Of a DNA stretch of 64,000 nucleotides, positions 1-6,834 are shown piece after piece. The number at the start of each line of letters is the position of its first letter. Positions within the stretch are counted from its first letter, which is position 1. Under the pieces are notes generated by a model that worked only from the letters and a program-made list of their open reading frames with translations, was not told the DNA's origin and ran no database searches. The DNA comes from UBA6109 sp035366835 (GTDB taxonomy: Bacteria > Desulfobacterota > Syntrophia > Syntrophales > UBA6109): contig DAOSIS010000019.1 of assembly GCA_035366835.1 (NCBI GenBank), positions 15,631 to 79,630 of the forward strand, given 5' to 3'. The translations under genes and the position numbers were made by a program.

Positions 1-467
1 GGCTCCTTTAGGAATTTGACCTCCTTGAAGGGGTTCCCCTCGGCCTTGCCCCATTTCACGGCCATGGTGAACATATGCCGTAGACAGGCCATCTCGTGAT
101 TGATGGTCATGGGCTTGGCGCCGTCGGCTTTGCGGGTGGTCTTGTACTTCTCGATCGAGAAGGGGGAAATCTCAGACAGGCGCTTTCCGTCAAAGGCCCG
201 CTGCAGGTGCTTCATGGACGATTCATCGCGCAAAGAGGAAAGGGGCTTCTTGTTGCTCTTCGAATAATCGAGATATTGCTCCCGGAATTTTTCAAAGAGG
301 ATCTCCGTTTTTTTTGGCTTATAGGTACCCTGGATGACCTCTCTCTTTCGGACAACGAGCTTTTCCTTTGCGACGGTCCTATTGACCGGCCCCACGCTTT
401 CCTTGTAACGCTTCCCGTTGTAATAGAAATCGAGATACCAGCTCTTGCCGATTCGATAGACGCCCAT
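1..467 (-). CDS. int: Phage-type tyrosine integrase, N-terminal part (cut by window edge)
   Basis: The visible 155 residues start MGVYRIGKSWYLDFYYNGKR, the usual opening of phage integrases (short beta-strand arm-binding domain). A SAM-like core-binding domain follows (about residues 60-150: EILFEKFREQYLDYSK, LSEISPFSIEKYK, TINHEMACLRHMF). The catalytic domain lies beyond base 1. The ATG at 467 has an AGGAGG-like ribosome site directly upstream. By family it would integrate and excise the element, and the tRNA-Arg fragment at 8510-8548 is the likely right-hand junction. It is the last gene of a leftward set that begins near 1392. Confidence 0.85.
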   Translation of the reverse strand, partial: MGVYRIGKSWYLDFYYNGKRYKESVGPVNRTVAKEKLVVRKREVIQGTYKPKKTEILFEKFREQYLDYSKSNKKPLSSLRDESSMKHLQRAFDGKRLSEISPFSIEKYKTTRKADGAKPMTINHEMACLRHMFTMAVKWGKAEGNPFKEVKFLKE

Positions 468-485
468 AAAGCCCCCCCTCCTTTC

Positions 486-707
486 TCACGCCCCGGGAAT
501 GCTGTAGTGCTGCCGGTATTCCCGGAGCGGTTTGCTATCGCCGAGCAAAAAGGCGTCAATCGCCAGATCGTAGGCCACCTTGTTCACCGGCTTCTTGGCT
601 GGCCGTTCCCTGCCGATACCAAGATACTTCTCGATTCGCGCCACTCTCTCTTCCAGCGTGAGTTTTTTATTCTCTGGCCGCCCGTTCGTTATGGCCCTTC
701 TCCCCAT
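486..707 (-). CDS. Small hypothetical protein next to the integrase
   Basis: A 73-residue basic protein beginning MGRRAITNGRPENKKL, with a short predicted helix (LTLEERVARIEKYLGI) and a C-terminal half rich in Asp, Leu and Tyr. I do not recognise the family. It lies 18 bases upstream of the integrase in the same direction. That position often holds small regulators or directionality factors, but nothing in the sequence proves such a role. Confidence 0.55.
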   Translation of the reverse strand: MGRRAITNGRPENKKLTLEERVARIEKYLGIGRERPAKKPVNKVAYDLAIDAFLLGDSKPLREYRQHYSIPGA

Positions 708-739
708 GGCTTCACCCCCTATGCCTCGCTGATCTCATA

Positions 740-1138
740 TCAGTGCTTTTGAGCTTCTTGGCGCTCGTGCTCGAGCATTTCTTTTTTCTTTTTCCATTCT
801 TCCGGATAGACCTCTTCCGCCGCATCACCGATCTCCATGATCTCGTCCATCAACTCCTTACATCTGATTCCAAGAAATGCGATCTCCGTCGTGTTGTAAT
901 TCGAGAAATGTCCTTCGCCCTGGATCTGCGCGGCAACCGCCGTAATCCCCTTTACAAAAGCCAATGCTTGATAGGTCAGGTCCATGATCTCCTGCATGTG
1001 ATCGTAGTCCTCGCGATCCCGATCGAGCGGTTCGACCTCTAGTATCTCCTTTTTGCCGTCCACAATAACATGAAGCATCTTAAGTAAATCCTCTTTGCTC
1101 TTAAACGACATCACCTCACCGTTAATCCTGTAATTCAT
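740..1138 (-). CDS. Hypothetical acidic helical protein
   Basis: A 132-residue, mostly helical, acidic protein (MNYRINGEVMSFKSKEDLLK at the start; a charged Lys/Glu-rich tail EEWKKKKEMLEHERQEAQKH). The start is supported by a good AAGGAGG site. No family is recognised and there are no membrane segments. It belongs to the leftward small-gene set leading to the integrase. Confidence 0.6.
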   Translation of the reverse strand: MNYRINGEVMSFKSKEDLLKMLHVIVDGKKEILEVEPLDRDREDYDHMQEIMDLTYQALAFVKGITAVAAQIQGEGHFSNYNTTEIAFLGIRCKELMDEIMEIGDAAEEVYPEEWKKKKEMLEHERQEAQKH

Positions 1139-1191
1139 GCTCGTTACCTCCTTAAATGGGAAAAGAAGTTTGGAAGTTTCACTTCCTATTA

Positions 1192-1392
1192 TCAGAGCTT
1201 CTCCACGGCCTCCTCAATTTCATTCAGGCAATCACTGAGGATGAAATAGACTCCCGATAACGCGTCTCCTTGAAGGCTCACTTCTCCGTCCGGGTTTTCC
1301 ACACAGAATAAACTGCAAAGGCCCCTGAGTTTTGAAATGCCGCGATTGATTGCGTTATGCGCGTCAAATCTTTCCCTTTCCATTTCTTCCAT
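1192..1392 (-). CDS. Small hypothetical protein, first gene of the leftward set
   Basis: A 66-residue protein (MEEMERERFDAHNAINRGIS...) with a GGAGG ribosome site just upstream of the ATG. The sequence alternates helix-forming stretches and has three Cys. I do not recognise it. It is the first gene after the hairpin leader at 1415-1483, so its expression, and that of the genes down to the integrase, probably depends on that leader. Confidence 0.55.
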   Translation of the reverse strand: MEEMERERFDAHNAINRGISKLRGLCSLFCVENPDGEVSLQGDALSGVYFILSDCLNEIEEAVEKL

Positions 1393-1414
1393 CTCTCACC
1401 TCCATGAATGAAAA

Positions 1415-1483
1415 ACGCCCGAAGATCTTTCCCGGCCGTGAGGGGCCGCCTCCGGCGTCACCGCGGGAGGGATCTTCAGGCGT
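1415..1483 (-). terminator. Terminator-like hairpin in the leader of the leftward genes
   Basis: Inverted arms at 1415-1427 and 1471-1483 form a 13-bp stem with one G-T pair (GATCTTC core). The loop is GC-rich and could fold further. On the minus strand the stem is followed directly by five T, as in a rho-independent terminator. It sits about 23 bases upstream of the start codon at 1392 and downstream of the putative promoter at 1556-1561. That is the position of an attenuator rather than the end of a gene. Confidence 0.55.
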
Positions 1484-1527
1484 CTTTTGTTGGTTTGTCT
1501 TCATCGCTCACGGTTCGGACTATATGT

Positions 1528-1561
1528 AATACCCGATATACCCTATGCGAGGTATTGTCAA
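1528..1561 (-). promoter_or_regulatory. Putative promoter with overlapping inverted repeat (leftward operon)
   Basis: On the minus strand a consensus -35 box TTGACA (1561-1556) is followed after about 15 bases by TATATC, a short but usable spacing. The same bases contain an inverted repeat, AATACC (1528-1533) and GGTATT (1551-1556), with an extra ATACC at 1538-1542. The divergent gene just to the right encodes a ribbon-helix-helix protein, the type of factor that could bind here. Confidence 0.4.
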
Positions 1562-1598
1562 GGTGTTTTATATTGCAAATTCATGCGAGATCTTCTAT

Positions 1599-1781
1599 AT
1601 GCTCTCCATGCCCACCGAAAAACCGAAGATAATCTTTGTAATGACGGAAGATCTCATCAAACGTATCGATGATTTCCGTTTCGAAAATCGCATCAATTCA
1701 AGATCGGAAGCGATCCGACGTCTCATAGAAAAGGGACTTTCCTCCCCTGAGAAACCCACACCAAAGAAGAAGCCGAAGTGA
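1599..1781 (+). CDS. Ribbon-helix-helix (CopG/Arc-type) small DNA-binding protein
   Basis: A protein of about 60 residues with the RHH layout: a beta strand (KIIFVMTEDLIKRIDDF) followed by two helices (INSRSEAIRRLIEKGL) and a basic, Pro-rich tail. ATG codons at 1599 and 1608 are both possible starts; an upstream in-frame ATG at 1545 would fall inside the putative operator. RHH proteins act as dimeric repressors. Its place beside a divergent promoter with an inverted repeat suggests control of the leftward integrase genes and perhaps of itself. Confidence 0.7.
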   Translation: MLSMPTEKPKIIFVMTEDLIKRIDDFRFENRINSRSEAIRRLIEKGLSSPEKPTPKKKPK

Positions 1782-1901
1782 GGCGGGAAAATCCCCCCGC
1801 TCAGCATCGAAAAAGCGGCGCATAGGTCAAATTTCCACTCTGTTGTCTCTGTCTGTTTCATCTTTTGATCGTCTCCGAGACGAGAAGGAGGACGTACAGC
1901 C

Positions 1902-2762
1902 ATGGCCATATCAAAGAAGGTTGCAGAGCGGATCGTCAGCCAGTTCAAGAAATATCAGGGCATTCTCCAGGACGCAAAGAGCAGGGACATCGGCGAGTCC
2001 GATACGGTGATTATCATCGCGGCCATGCTGACAGAGATCCTGGGATACAAACAGTTCATTGAGATAACCACAGAGTTTGCGATCAAGGGGACCTATGTTG
2101 ATCTAGCTGTAAAAGTTGGCAACGACGTTCGATTCCTCATAGAAGCAAAAGCCGTGGGCGTCTCCTTGAAAGACAACCATCTAAAGCAAGCCATCGACTA
2201 TGGCGCGAACCAGGGCATTGAATGGGTTATCTTGACCAATGGCATTACATGGCAAATCTACAAAATTCAATTCGGGCAGCCTATAGACAAAACACTTATT
2301 TATGAATTTGACGTATTGAAGGTGAATCCGAAGAACCCGCACCTCGTGGAGTGCCTGTGGAACCTGAGCCGGGAAGGATTCACAAAATCTTCAATGGCAA
2401 ATTTCTGCCAGCAGCAACAGGTCACAAGTAAATTCTCGATCGCTGCCGTCTTGGTGAGCCCGCCGCTCCTGAAAGTGCTGAGAAAGGAACTCCGGCGAAT
2501 AAGCCCCTCTCTGAAAATTGAGGAAGACCACCTGAAAGGCCTCCTGCAAAACGAGGTCTTAAAGCGAGAAGTCGTGGATAGCGATGAAGCGAAGCAGGCG
2601 ATGGACTTCATAAAGAAGACCTCAAAGGCGTCGGCGAAGAACAAGGAGAAGGCGAAGAGCCCGCAACCCGAAACGAAAGGCGAAACTGCAGTGCCGGTGC
2701 TTCAGGCACCGACCGAGGGGCATGTACCTTTAACGGCTGAGCATCACGAAATACAGTCCTGA
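1902..2762 (+). CDS. PD-(D/E)XK nuclease-like protein, type I restriction R-subunit N-terminal (HSDR_N) type
   Basis: The first ~150 of 286 residues match the HSDR_N fold. Predicted active-site residues are Glu45 (LTEILGY), Asp67 (YVDLAV) and Glu81-x-Lys83 (IEAKA), followed by the typical QAIDYGANQGIEWVILTNG and WQIYKI segments. The C-terminal part is charged and carries a low-complexity Lys/Glu/Pro tail. No helicase domain, methylase or specificity subunit is nearby, so this is a stand-alone nuclease domain. The start is backed by AGAAGGAGG. In a mobile element it may be defence or exclusion cargo; that role is inference. Confidence 0.72.
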   Translation: MAISKKVAERIVSQFKKYQGILQDAKSRDIGESDTVIIIAAMLTEILGYKQFIEITTEFAIKGTYVDLAVKVGNDVRFLIEAKAVGVSLKDNHLKQAIDYGANQGIEWVILTNGITWQIYKIQFGQPIDKTLIYEFDVLKVNPKNPHLVECLWNLSREGFTKSSMANFCQQQQVTSKFSIAAVLVSPPLLKVLRKELRRISPSLKIEEDHLKGLLQNEVLKREVVDSDEAKQAMDFIKKTSKASAKNKEKAKSPQPETKGETAVPVLQAPTEGHVPLTAEHHEIQS

Positions 2763-2857
2763 AGGTTTGCCCTATAAATGGCATTTTCCCGTGCGCCGCC
2801 GTCCGGGATGGTCTTTCAGTGTGGTGAGGGGGCGCAGCGAACGATCCTGGAGTAGTG

Positions 2858-3109
2858 ATGGCATACCGATTAAAAGAACTTCGTGAAATGAGCGATGAAC
2901 AGTTAATCGCTGAGCATGATCGTGCGGTGGACTCTTGCGGAACAACCGGCATAAAATATTACCTCGAAGAGCTGAAGCGCAGGGAACAAGATAGGCAAAC
3001 GAGGACGATAATCAAGTATACGCGCCTCATGTTGTGGCTGACTGTCCTCGTAGCCCTACTGACCATTACCAACGTCATCGCTGTTGTGTTGCCCCTATTT
3101 TGCGGTTGA
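2858..3109 (+). CDS. Small membrane protein
   Basis: An 83-residue protein with a helical, charged N-terminal domain (YRLKELREMSDEQLIAEHDR) and a single strongly hydrophobic segment near the C-terminus (LMLWLTVLVALLTITNVIAVV), so it probably has one membrane helix. It follows the HSDR_N-type gene by about 95 bases on the same strand and may be cotranscribed. The ATG at 2858 is preferred over the overlapping GTG at 2855. No family is recognised; similar short cytosolic-domain-plus-TM proteins are common mobile-element cargo. Confidence 0.6.
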   Translation: MAYRLKELREMSDEQLIAEHDRAVDSCGTTGIKYYLEELKRREQDRQTRTIIKYTRLMLWLTVLVALLTITNVIAVVLPLFCG

Positions 3110-3140
3110 TTCTGTAAACACCCTTCAAGTCGGTGCTACT

Positions 3141-3245
3141 TCACCCTCGCAAGCGGCAGCGGCGCGCTTGGGACTTTGGTAGCTTTTGCCTGTGGGTGGC
3201 ACTCCCTTTTTGCGGCCATCCCGGTCAATATCCTCCGCGCGCCAT
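3141..3245 (-). pseudogene. Possible decayed start of a phage terminase small subunit
   Basis: On the minus strand an ATG at 3245 with a good AAAGGAG site opens MARGGY, then a TGA at 3227-3225. In the same frame PGWPQKGSATHRQK follows until a stop near 3141. Terminase small subunits often begin M-x-RGG-x-RPGAGR-x-KGS, so this looks like that start with Arg replaced by a stop and the following residues drifting. The match is short and rests on memory of the family. It lies downstream of the capsid gene. Confidence 0.35.
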
Positions 3246-3612
3246 TTTAAGACTCCTTTTGATTATGGCACCCGGCCGCCGCCCATCGTCGACACGATCG
3301 CTCGATTTCTTCGGCCGGGTTTGCCACGGCCCCAGGTTGACCGTCCCGAGACCTATCCGGGTTGGTGAGGCCCGGCGTTCGATTTCCAATAACCGGCCCC
3401 CATTTACCCGGACGGCAGAAGCGGAAGAGGGCGCCGTTGATCCGATGAGGGCCGGTGCCGACCGCGCCCCTGGAGGTTTTTCGTAGAGGCCGCCGGCTCT
3501 GTGCGGTTATTTAGGGATGAACGGCCCGGCGACACTCGCACAGTTGTCGCCGACGCTGTTTGTGGTCAAGCAAGAAAAAACCCCACCAGGCCAGCGCCAC
3601 GCCTGTTTGCTG
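3246..3612. other. Gap between capsid gene and the decayed terminase-like sequence
   Basis: 367 bases without a supportable gene. One minus-strand frame stays open from about 3510 to 3255 but has no ATG, GTG or TTG near its beginning and no recognisable family. I cannot tell whether this is a remnant of a head-tail gene or non-coding. Confidence 0.4.
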
Positions 3613-4944
3613 TCATCGATCCGCAAGGGTGACACACCACGACAGCGAGTCGCCGTTCTTTGGTGTGATAGCCGAATTCCACTGGCCTTGACCGTCGGCG
3701 CGCACGATTGCTCGATATGAACTTTCGTCTTTGAGCCAGCCAGGGGCATTGCTCTTATCCACGCTGACTTCCTTCCGCAACCCGATCGAGTACTGAGAAA
3801 GATCGGCGAGTATCAGATCCCCCTTACTGGAGAGTGCCGGGCACTTTTCGGTAAAAAGAACCTCTTTCGTCAGGAGGTAGAATTTCCCATTCTGCTGGGT
3901 TACTGCCGGCGCAATGGCCCCGCCTGTCCCGATAGTGATGGTCATGCTGAGCATTTGCGGGATGGTGGTCTGGTTTGCGATCCAGACAGCGTTTTTCATG
4001 CACTGCGGAGCGAGACGGGCAAACATTTTCAAGACGTTCGCGTAAAGGATCGTTTTGGTCTGCTGCCCGGTTTCCTTGGCAACCGTAATCAAGGCTGGAT
4101 CGTTGAGGATGCCTAGCGGCTGTCCCGCTCCTGTACCTTGGATGAAGCTGTAATCCAGGTAGAAGCCGATGGTTTTGACCAGTGCCCCAGACAGTTGCTC
4201 CTCGAAACTCACGCCGTCTGCTACAAGCTCGTTCGACGCGCAAGTGTAGCAAGCGAGCTTTCTCGCCACGAGCATAATCTGCCGAAGCTTTGCAAAGACC
4301 TCGGTTGCCGTCCCGCTTTCGGCGAGCCACTCCGCGGTGAGGCCTCCAAAAAGTGTGTTCTTGTGATCGGACATATCCCAGCCGGGCACTTTTTTGGATT
4401 CGCTGAGCATCGGCCAAACAGTCGCCCTCGGCCGGACAATTTCACCCTCGAGGGACGCGTCCAGAATCCACGCGGCGAAGTCCTCGGGAACAATGAACCC
4501 GCCCGCGCTCGGCGTTCCGATGCTCATCGCCCGCGTTTCCGCCACCTTGAGACGCTGATCGGCTCGGCTGCTATGAAGGAGGCTGAGGAATTCATTGAAG
4601 TCCTGAAAGCCCCCCCGGTCAAGCGCCACACCCTTCTGTATCCCGAAGAGGGACCGGAAGTCGCGGCCCTTCGATGCCCCTCCTCTTGCAACGGGATTCT
4701 CCATCCCAGCGGTAAGCGTAAAGGGACCGCCTCCATCGTTGGGGCCGCCGTAAAGCATCGTCCTCAAAGCGTCTTCGTCGTGGCATGACCGCTCTTCTGC
4801 AGCGAGCGCTGAGATTTGGGACTTGATATGGCTGCGCCGCTCGAGTTCCTTTTCGGTCATGGTGCGTTTTTCATGCTCGGCCTTCCCGCGGATTGCCTCC
4901 ATTTCCTTGAACAACTCGTCCATTTTCTTCTGTCTCTGATTCAT
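3613..4944 (-). CDS. HK97-family phage major capsid protein
   Basis: A 443-residue protein with the layout of HK97 gp5-type capsid proteins. The N-terminal ~60 residues are a charged coiled coil (delta/scaffold-like), then a linker, then the fold from about residue 130. Typical segments are GTPSAGGFIVPEDFAAWIL, ARKLACYTCASNELVADG, DYSFIQGTGAGQPLGIL, and a C-terminal RAIVRADGQGQW. The start is backed by AGGAGG. Unusually, no portal, prohead protease, large terminase, head-tail or tail gene is beside it. Family members with a delta domain usually need a protease for maturation. It could build particles with helper-phage parts, or be a leftover of a larger prophage. Confidence 0.88.
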   Translation of the reverse strand: MNQRQKKMDELFKEMEAIRGKAEHEKRTMTEKELERRSHIKSQISALAAEERSCHDEDALRTMLYGGPNDGGGPFTLTAGMENPVARGGASKGRDFRSLFGIQKGVALDRGGFQDFNEFLSLLHSSRADQRLKVAETRAMSIGTPSAGGFIVPEDFAAWILDASLEGEIVRPRATVWPMLSESKKVPGWDMSDHKNTLFGGLTAEWLAESGTATEVFAKLRQIMLVARKLACYTCASNELVADGVSFEEQLSGALVKTIGFYLDYSFIQGTGAGQPLGILNDPALITVAKETGQQTKTILYANVLKMFARLAPQCMKNAVWIANQTTIPQMLSMTITIGTGGAIAPAVTQQNGKFYLLTKEVLFTEKCPALSSKGDLILADLSQYSIGLRKEVSVDKSNAPGWLKDESSYRAIVRADGQGQWNSAITPKNGDSLSWCVTLADR

Positions 4945-4977
4945 GGTCTGAATCCTCCTTTGTTTGATTCTTTTTGA

Positions 4978-5021
4978 TTTTGAACATTCAAATGTTCAAA
5001 AGCGAAACTGTTAAATTTAAC
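4978..5021. promoter_or_regulatory. Two perfect palindromes upstream of the capsid gene (putative operators)
   Basis: Bases 4978-5001 form a perfect palindrome with 11-base arms (TTTTGAACATT) around a 2-base centre. Bases 5010-5021 form a second palindrome, GTTAAATTTAAC. Further half-sites follow (GTTAACCG near 5036, TTTGAACG and TTTGAACATT near 5050-5075). They lie 34-130 bases upstream of the capsid start codon and look like binding sites of one or two dimeric regulators controlling the capsid gene. Confidence 0.5.
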
Positions 5022-5191
5022 CGTCTATTCATGCAGTTAACCGTTTTTGAACGTTTGATCTTTGAACATTATGAATTTTTCATACGCCGGATAAATTCTG
5101 CGCATGAGAACCAGCGCGGTTTCCAGAATTCCTTTTCTTCAGGAAATGTCATCCACCCCCGGGGGCTGCCTGCATTGGTGATGTCTTCTTC

Positions 5192-5752
5192 TCATTCCTG
5201 CCTCATCTCATTTGTTATTTGCTTCTTTTCGCCGCTATTGCTGCCGATCCTGACGATCTCCGGCGTTCTTTCGTATCCATTCGCCGCGTTCTGAATCTCA
5301 TGGTCTCCGGGAAGATACTTCGGATGTTCGCGGTTTTCCCCCAAGAAGATCGAGTAAAGCCGCTCAAATTCCTTCTGGATCCACTTCAGGTCTTTATCCT
5401 TCCATTCCCGGATTACTCCCCAGCCGCCCCAAAACTTGAACACGCTGTGAATCACGGGGTCATCGAATTCGACGCTCTGCCAATTTCCGTAGCGGCGCGC
5501 CGCCTCGATGACCTTGATCCAAGCCCGGGCGCCCAGGTCCTCGCGTTTTCCCTGCAGCACCTCCAGAAATTCGGCGGGCTTGGGAAAGAACTTCGCGGAG
5601 AAGATCAAATCCTTGAAGGCCCGTTCGCATTCGGCATCCGTGAAAGGTTCCAGAGTCTTCCAGTATAGGCTATTGAGAAGCGCACTCAGTTCTTTGCCGT
5701 GGATCTCAGAGAGTGCCGTCATGTACTCTTTGAACATTCGCTGATTCGTCAT
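5192..5752 (-). CDS. Phage replication protein, probable helicase-loader (lambda P-like) by position
   Basis: The start at 5752 gives 186 residues, an ATGA overlap with the upstream O-like gene and a GGAG ribosome site. An earlier in-frame ATG (5911) lies inside that gene and is unlikely. The N-terminal half is helical (MFKEYMTALSEIHGKELSAL, FTDAECERAFKDLI), followed by FFPKPAEFLEVLQG and aromatic-rich ALIKV/GNWQSVEF-type segments seen in small phage replication proteins. Translational coupling to an origin-binding protein points to a helicase loader, as for lambda O-P; direct homology is not proven. Confidence 0.55.
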   Translation of the reverse strand: MTNQRMFKEYMTALSEIHGKELSALLNSLYWKTLEPFTDAECERAFKDLIFSAKFFPKPAEFLEVLQGKREDLGARAWIKVIEAARRYGNWQSVEFDDPVIHSVFKFWGGWGVIREWKDKDLKWIQKEFERLYSIFLGENREHPKYLPGDHEIQNAANGYERTPEIVRIGSNSGEKKQITNEMRQE

Positions 5753-6513
5753 GACGGCGGGCTCCATGATTCCAGAACGGCGATGTTCCGCCGCCCTGTC
5801 TCGGATACTTGGCCAGCCAGGGGGTGCAATTCGGTCGGTTCGTCTTCCCACCCACGCGCATTCAGCCAGGTGGCAGGGTAGGGGATGAACTGTCCGCCGT
5901 CTTTCAGCCACTCTTCCGAAGTCTTGGCCCGCTCGATCGCGGCCATCATCACCGCGGCAAGTTGCTCGTCCGGATTTGTCCTGAAGAAAGCCTTCTCTGC
6001 CTGCCCCTTTGATTTCTTTTTCGGGTAGGCAGTCCAGAAGGCTTCGAAGCGCACGCGCATTTCTTTCTTTTGAGAAATTTCTTTTGAAGAGTTTCTTTTG
6101 AGTAGTTTCTTTTGAGGTAGCCCGGATTGGTAACCTTCATTGCCCGGATTGGTAACCTCTGTTGCCCCAATCGGTAACCCCTGTTGCCCGGATTGGTAAC
6201 CCCGTGCCCCTTTTGGTAACTCTCGCCATTGAGTGTAATCCTTGTTGAAAGCGATTTTATTGCCCGAATTGGTAACCATGTTCCTGGTCTTCAATTCCGT
6301 GATTGTTCTTGAGATATGGCTTTTCGAAATGCCGGTCATCTCTTCGAACTGGCTCAAAGGAATCCAGTCCTCTTTCTTGTGCCATCCCCATGTCTTCCGC
6401 CACAGTGCCCACAGGATCCGCGACTGGTATGAGGAGAGATTTGTCCGCGCCAAGGCCTCCACAATCTCGTTCGCGATATCGATATGTCCGTTTTCAACCT
6501 GCGGGCTCGCCAT
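5749..6513 (-). CDS. Phage replication initiator, lambda O-like (winged helix)
   Basis: The 254-residue product starts MASPQVENGHIDIANEIVEA, a typical replication protein O opening. A winged-helix DNA-binding domain follows (about residues 15-100: LSSYQSRILWALWRKTWGWH, ISKSHISRTITELK). A variable middle and a C-terminal helical domain (FEAFWTAYPKKKSKGQAEKA; YPATWLNARGWEDE) complete it. The ATG overlaps the stop of the Xis-like gene by one base (TGATG). The coding region contains the iteron array and AT-rich repeats at 6064-6277, just as lambda ori lies in gene O. It probably binds those iterons and recruits the helicase with the next gene. Confidence 0.75.
   Translation of the reverse strand: MASPQVENGHIDIANEIVEALARTNLSSYQSRILWALWRKTWGWHKKEDWIPLSQFEEMTGISKSHISRTITELKTRNMVTNSGNKIAFNKDYTQWRELPKGARGYQSGQQGLPIGATEVTNPGNEGYQSGLPQKKLLKRNSSKEISQKKEMRVRFEAFWTAYPKKKSKGQAEKAFFRTNPDEQLAAVMMAAIERAKTSEEWLKDGGQFIPYPATWLNARGWEDEPTELHPLAGQVSETGRRNIAVLESWSPPS
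6064..6277. other. Putative replication origin: iterons plus AT-rich 14-bp tandem repeats
   Basis: Six copies of an 18-base element close to TTGCCCGGATTGGTAACC lie at about 6118-6135, 6140-6157, 6162-6179, 6184-6201, 6204-6221 and 6260-6277. The first four are spaced exactly 22 bases. Beside them four copies of TTTCTTTTGAG begin at 6064, 6078, 6092 and 6106, spaced exactly 14 bases. Neither spacing is a multiple of three although both sit inside a coding region, so the repetition is kept as DNA rather than as protein. The layout matches initiator binding sites next to an unwinding element. Confidence 0.75.
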
Positions 6514-6710
6514 CAGCGGCCCCCCTTCAGGCAGTCGTCCAGCGTCATGCCCGGCGCCTTCTCGATCCACGTCCGGATTTCTTCCTCGATGAACACCAGC
6601 CGGCCGCCTACCTTGCGGAAAGGTATCTTTCGCCGCAGTACCAGGTTCCGGATCGCCCCGGGGCTTCGTTCAAGGTATTCGGCAGCCTTCTTGATGTTCC
6701 AAATCGTCAT
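6513..6710 (-). CDS. Xis/AlpA-like helix-turn-helix protein (HTH_17 type)
   Basis: A 65-residue protein, MTIWNIKKAAEYLERSPGAI with a winged turn (IPFRKVGGRLVFIEEEIRTW). This is the standard layout of excisionase-family MerR-like HTH proteins: a Tyr-Leu helix, a recognition helix, a wing and a final helix ending in W. These proteins act as excision factors or transcription activators. It overlaps the O-like gene by one base, so replication genes and this factor are probably one transcript starting after the terminator at 6738-6779. Confidence 0.75.
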   Translation of the reverse strand: MTIWNIKKAAEYLERSPGAIRNLVLRRKIPFRKVGGRLVFIEEEIRTWIEKAPGMTLDDCLKGGR

Positions 6711-6737
6711 CCCGTTTCACTCCAGGGCAAAAGAAAA

Positions 6738-6779
6738 AGCGGGCAAATGAAGATGGTGAAGGCACCTTCACTGCCCGCT
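6738..6779 (-). terminator. Rho-independent terminator, minus strand
   Basis: The outer arms AGCGGGCA (6738-6745) and TGCCCGCT (6772-6779) enclose an inner stem GTGAAGG/CCTTCAC. On the minus strand the stem is followed by TTTTTCTTTT. It separates the regulator gene ending at 6835 from the Xis-like gene starting at 6710. The plus-strand side is also T-rich, so it may work both ways. Confidence 0.75.
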
Positions 6780-6834
6780 TTCTCTTTTCTTGCGTCCCCG
6801 TCAGGTTGGCCGACCGTTCGGAGAGCCCTTGATC

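Noticed and set aside
1545..1598. Upstream start of the RHH gene at 1545
   Set aside because: It would place the coding region over the inverted repeat and add residues not typical of RHH proteins.
3133..3486. A 117-residue plus-strand frame
   Set aside because: No ribosome site, no family features, and it lies opposite phage-derived remnants.
3613..4944. Capsid protein read as an encapsulin nanocompartment
   Set aside because: The sequence has a coiled-coil N-terminal extension and HK97 phage-type segments, and there is no cargo enzyme beside it.
6064..6277. Repeats as a CRISPR array
   Set aside because: The repeat units are 18 and 11 bases with 3-4-base gaps and no spacers, and lie inside a coding region.
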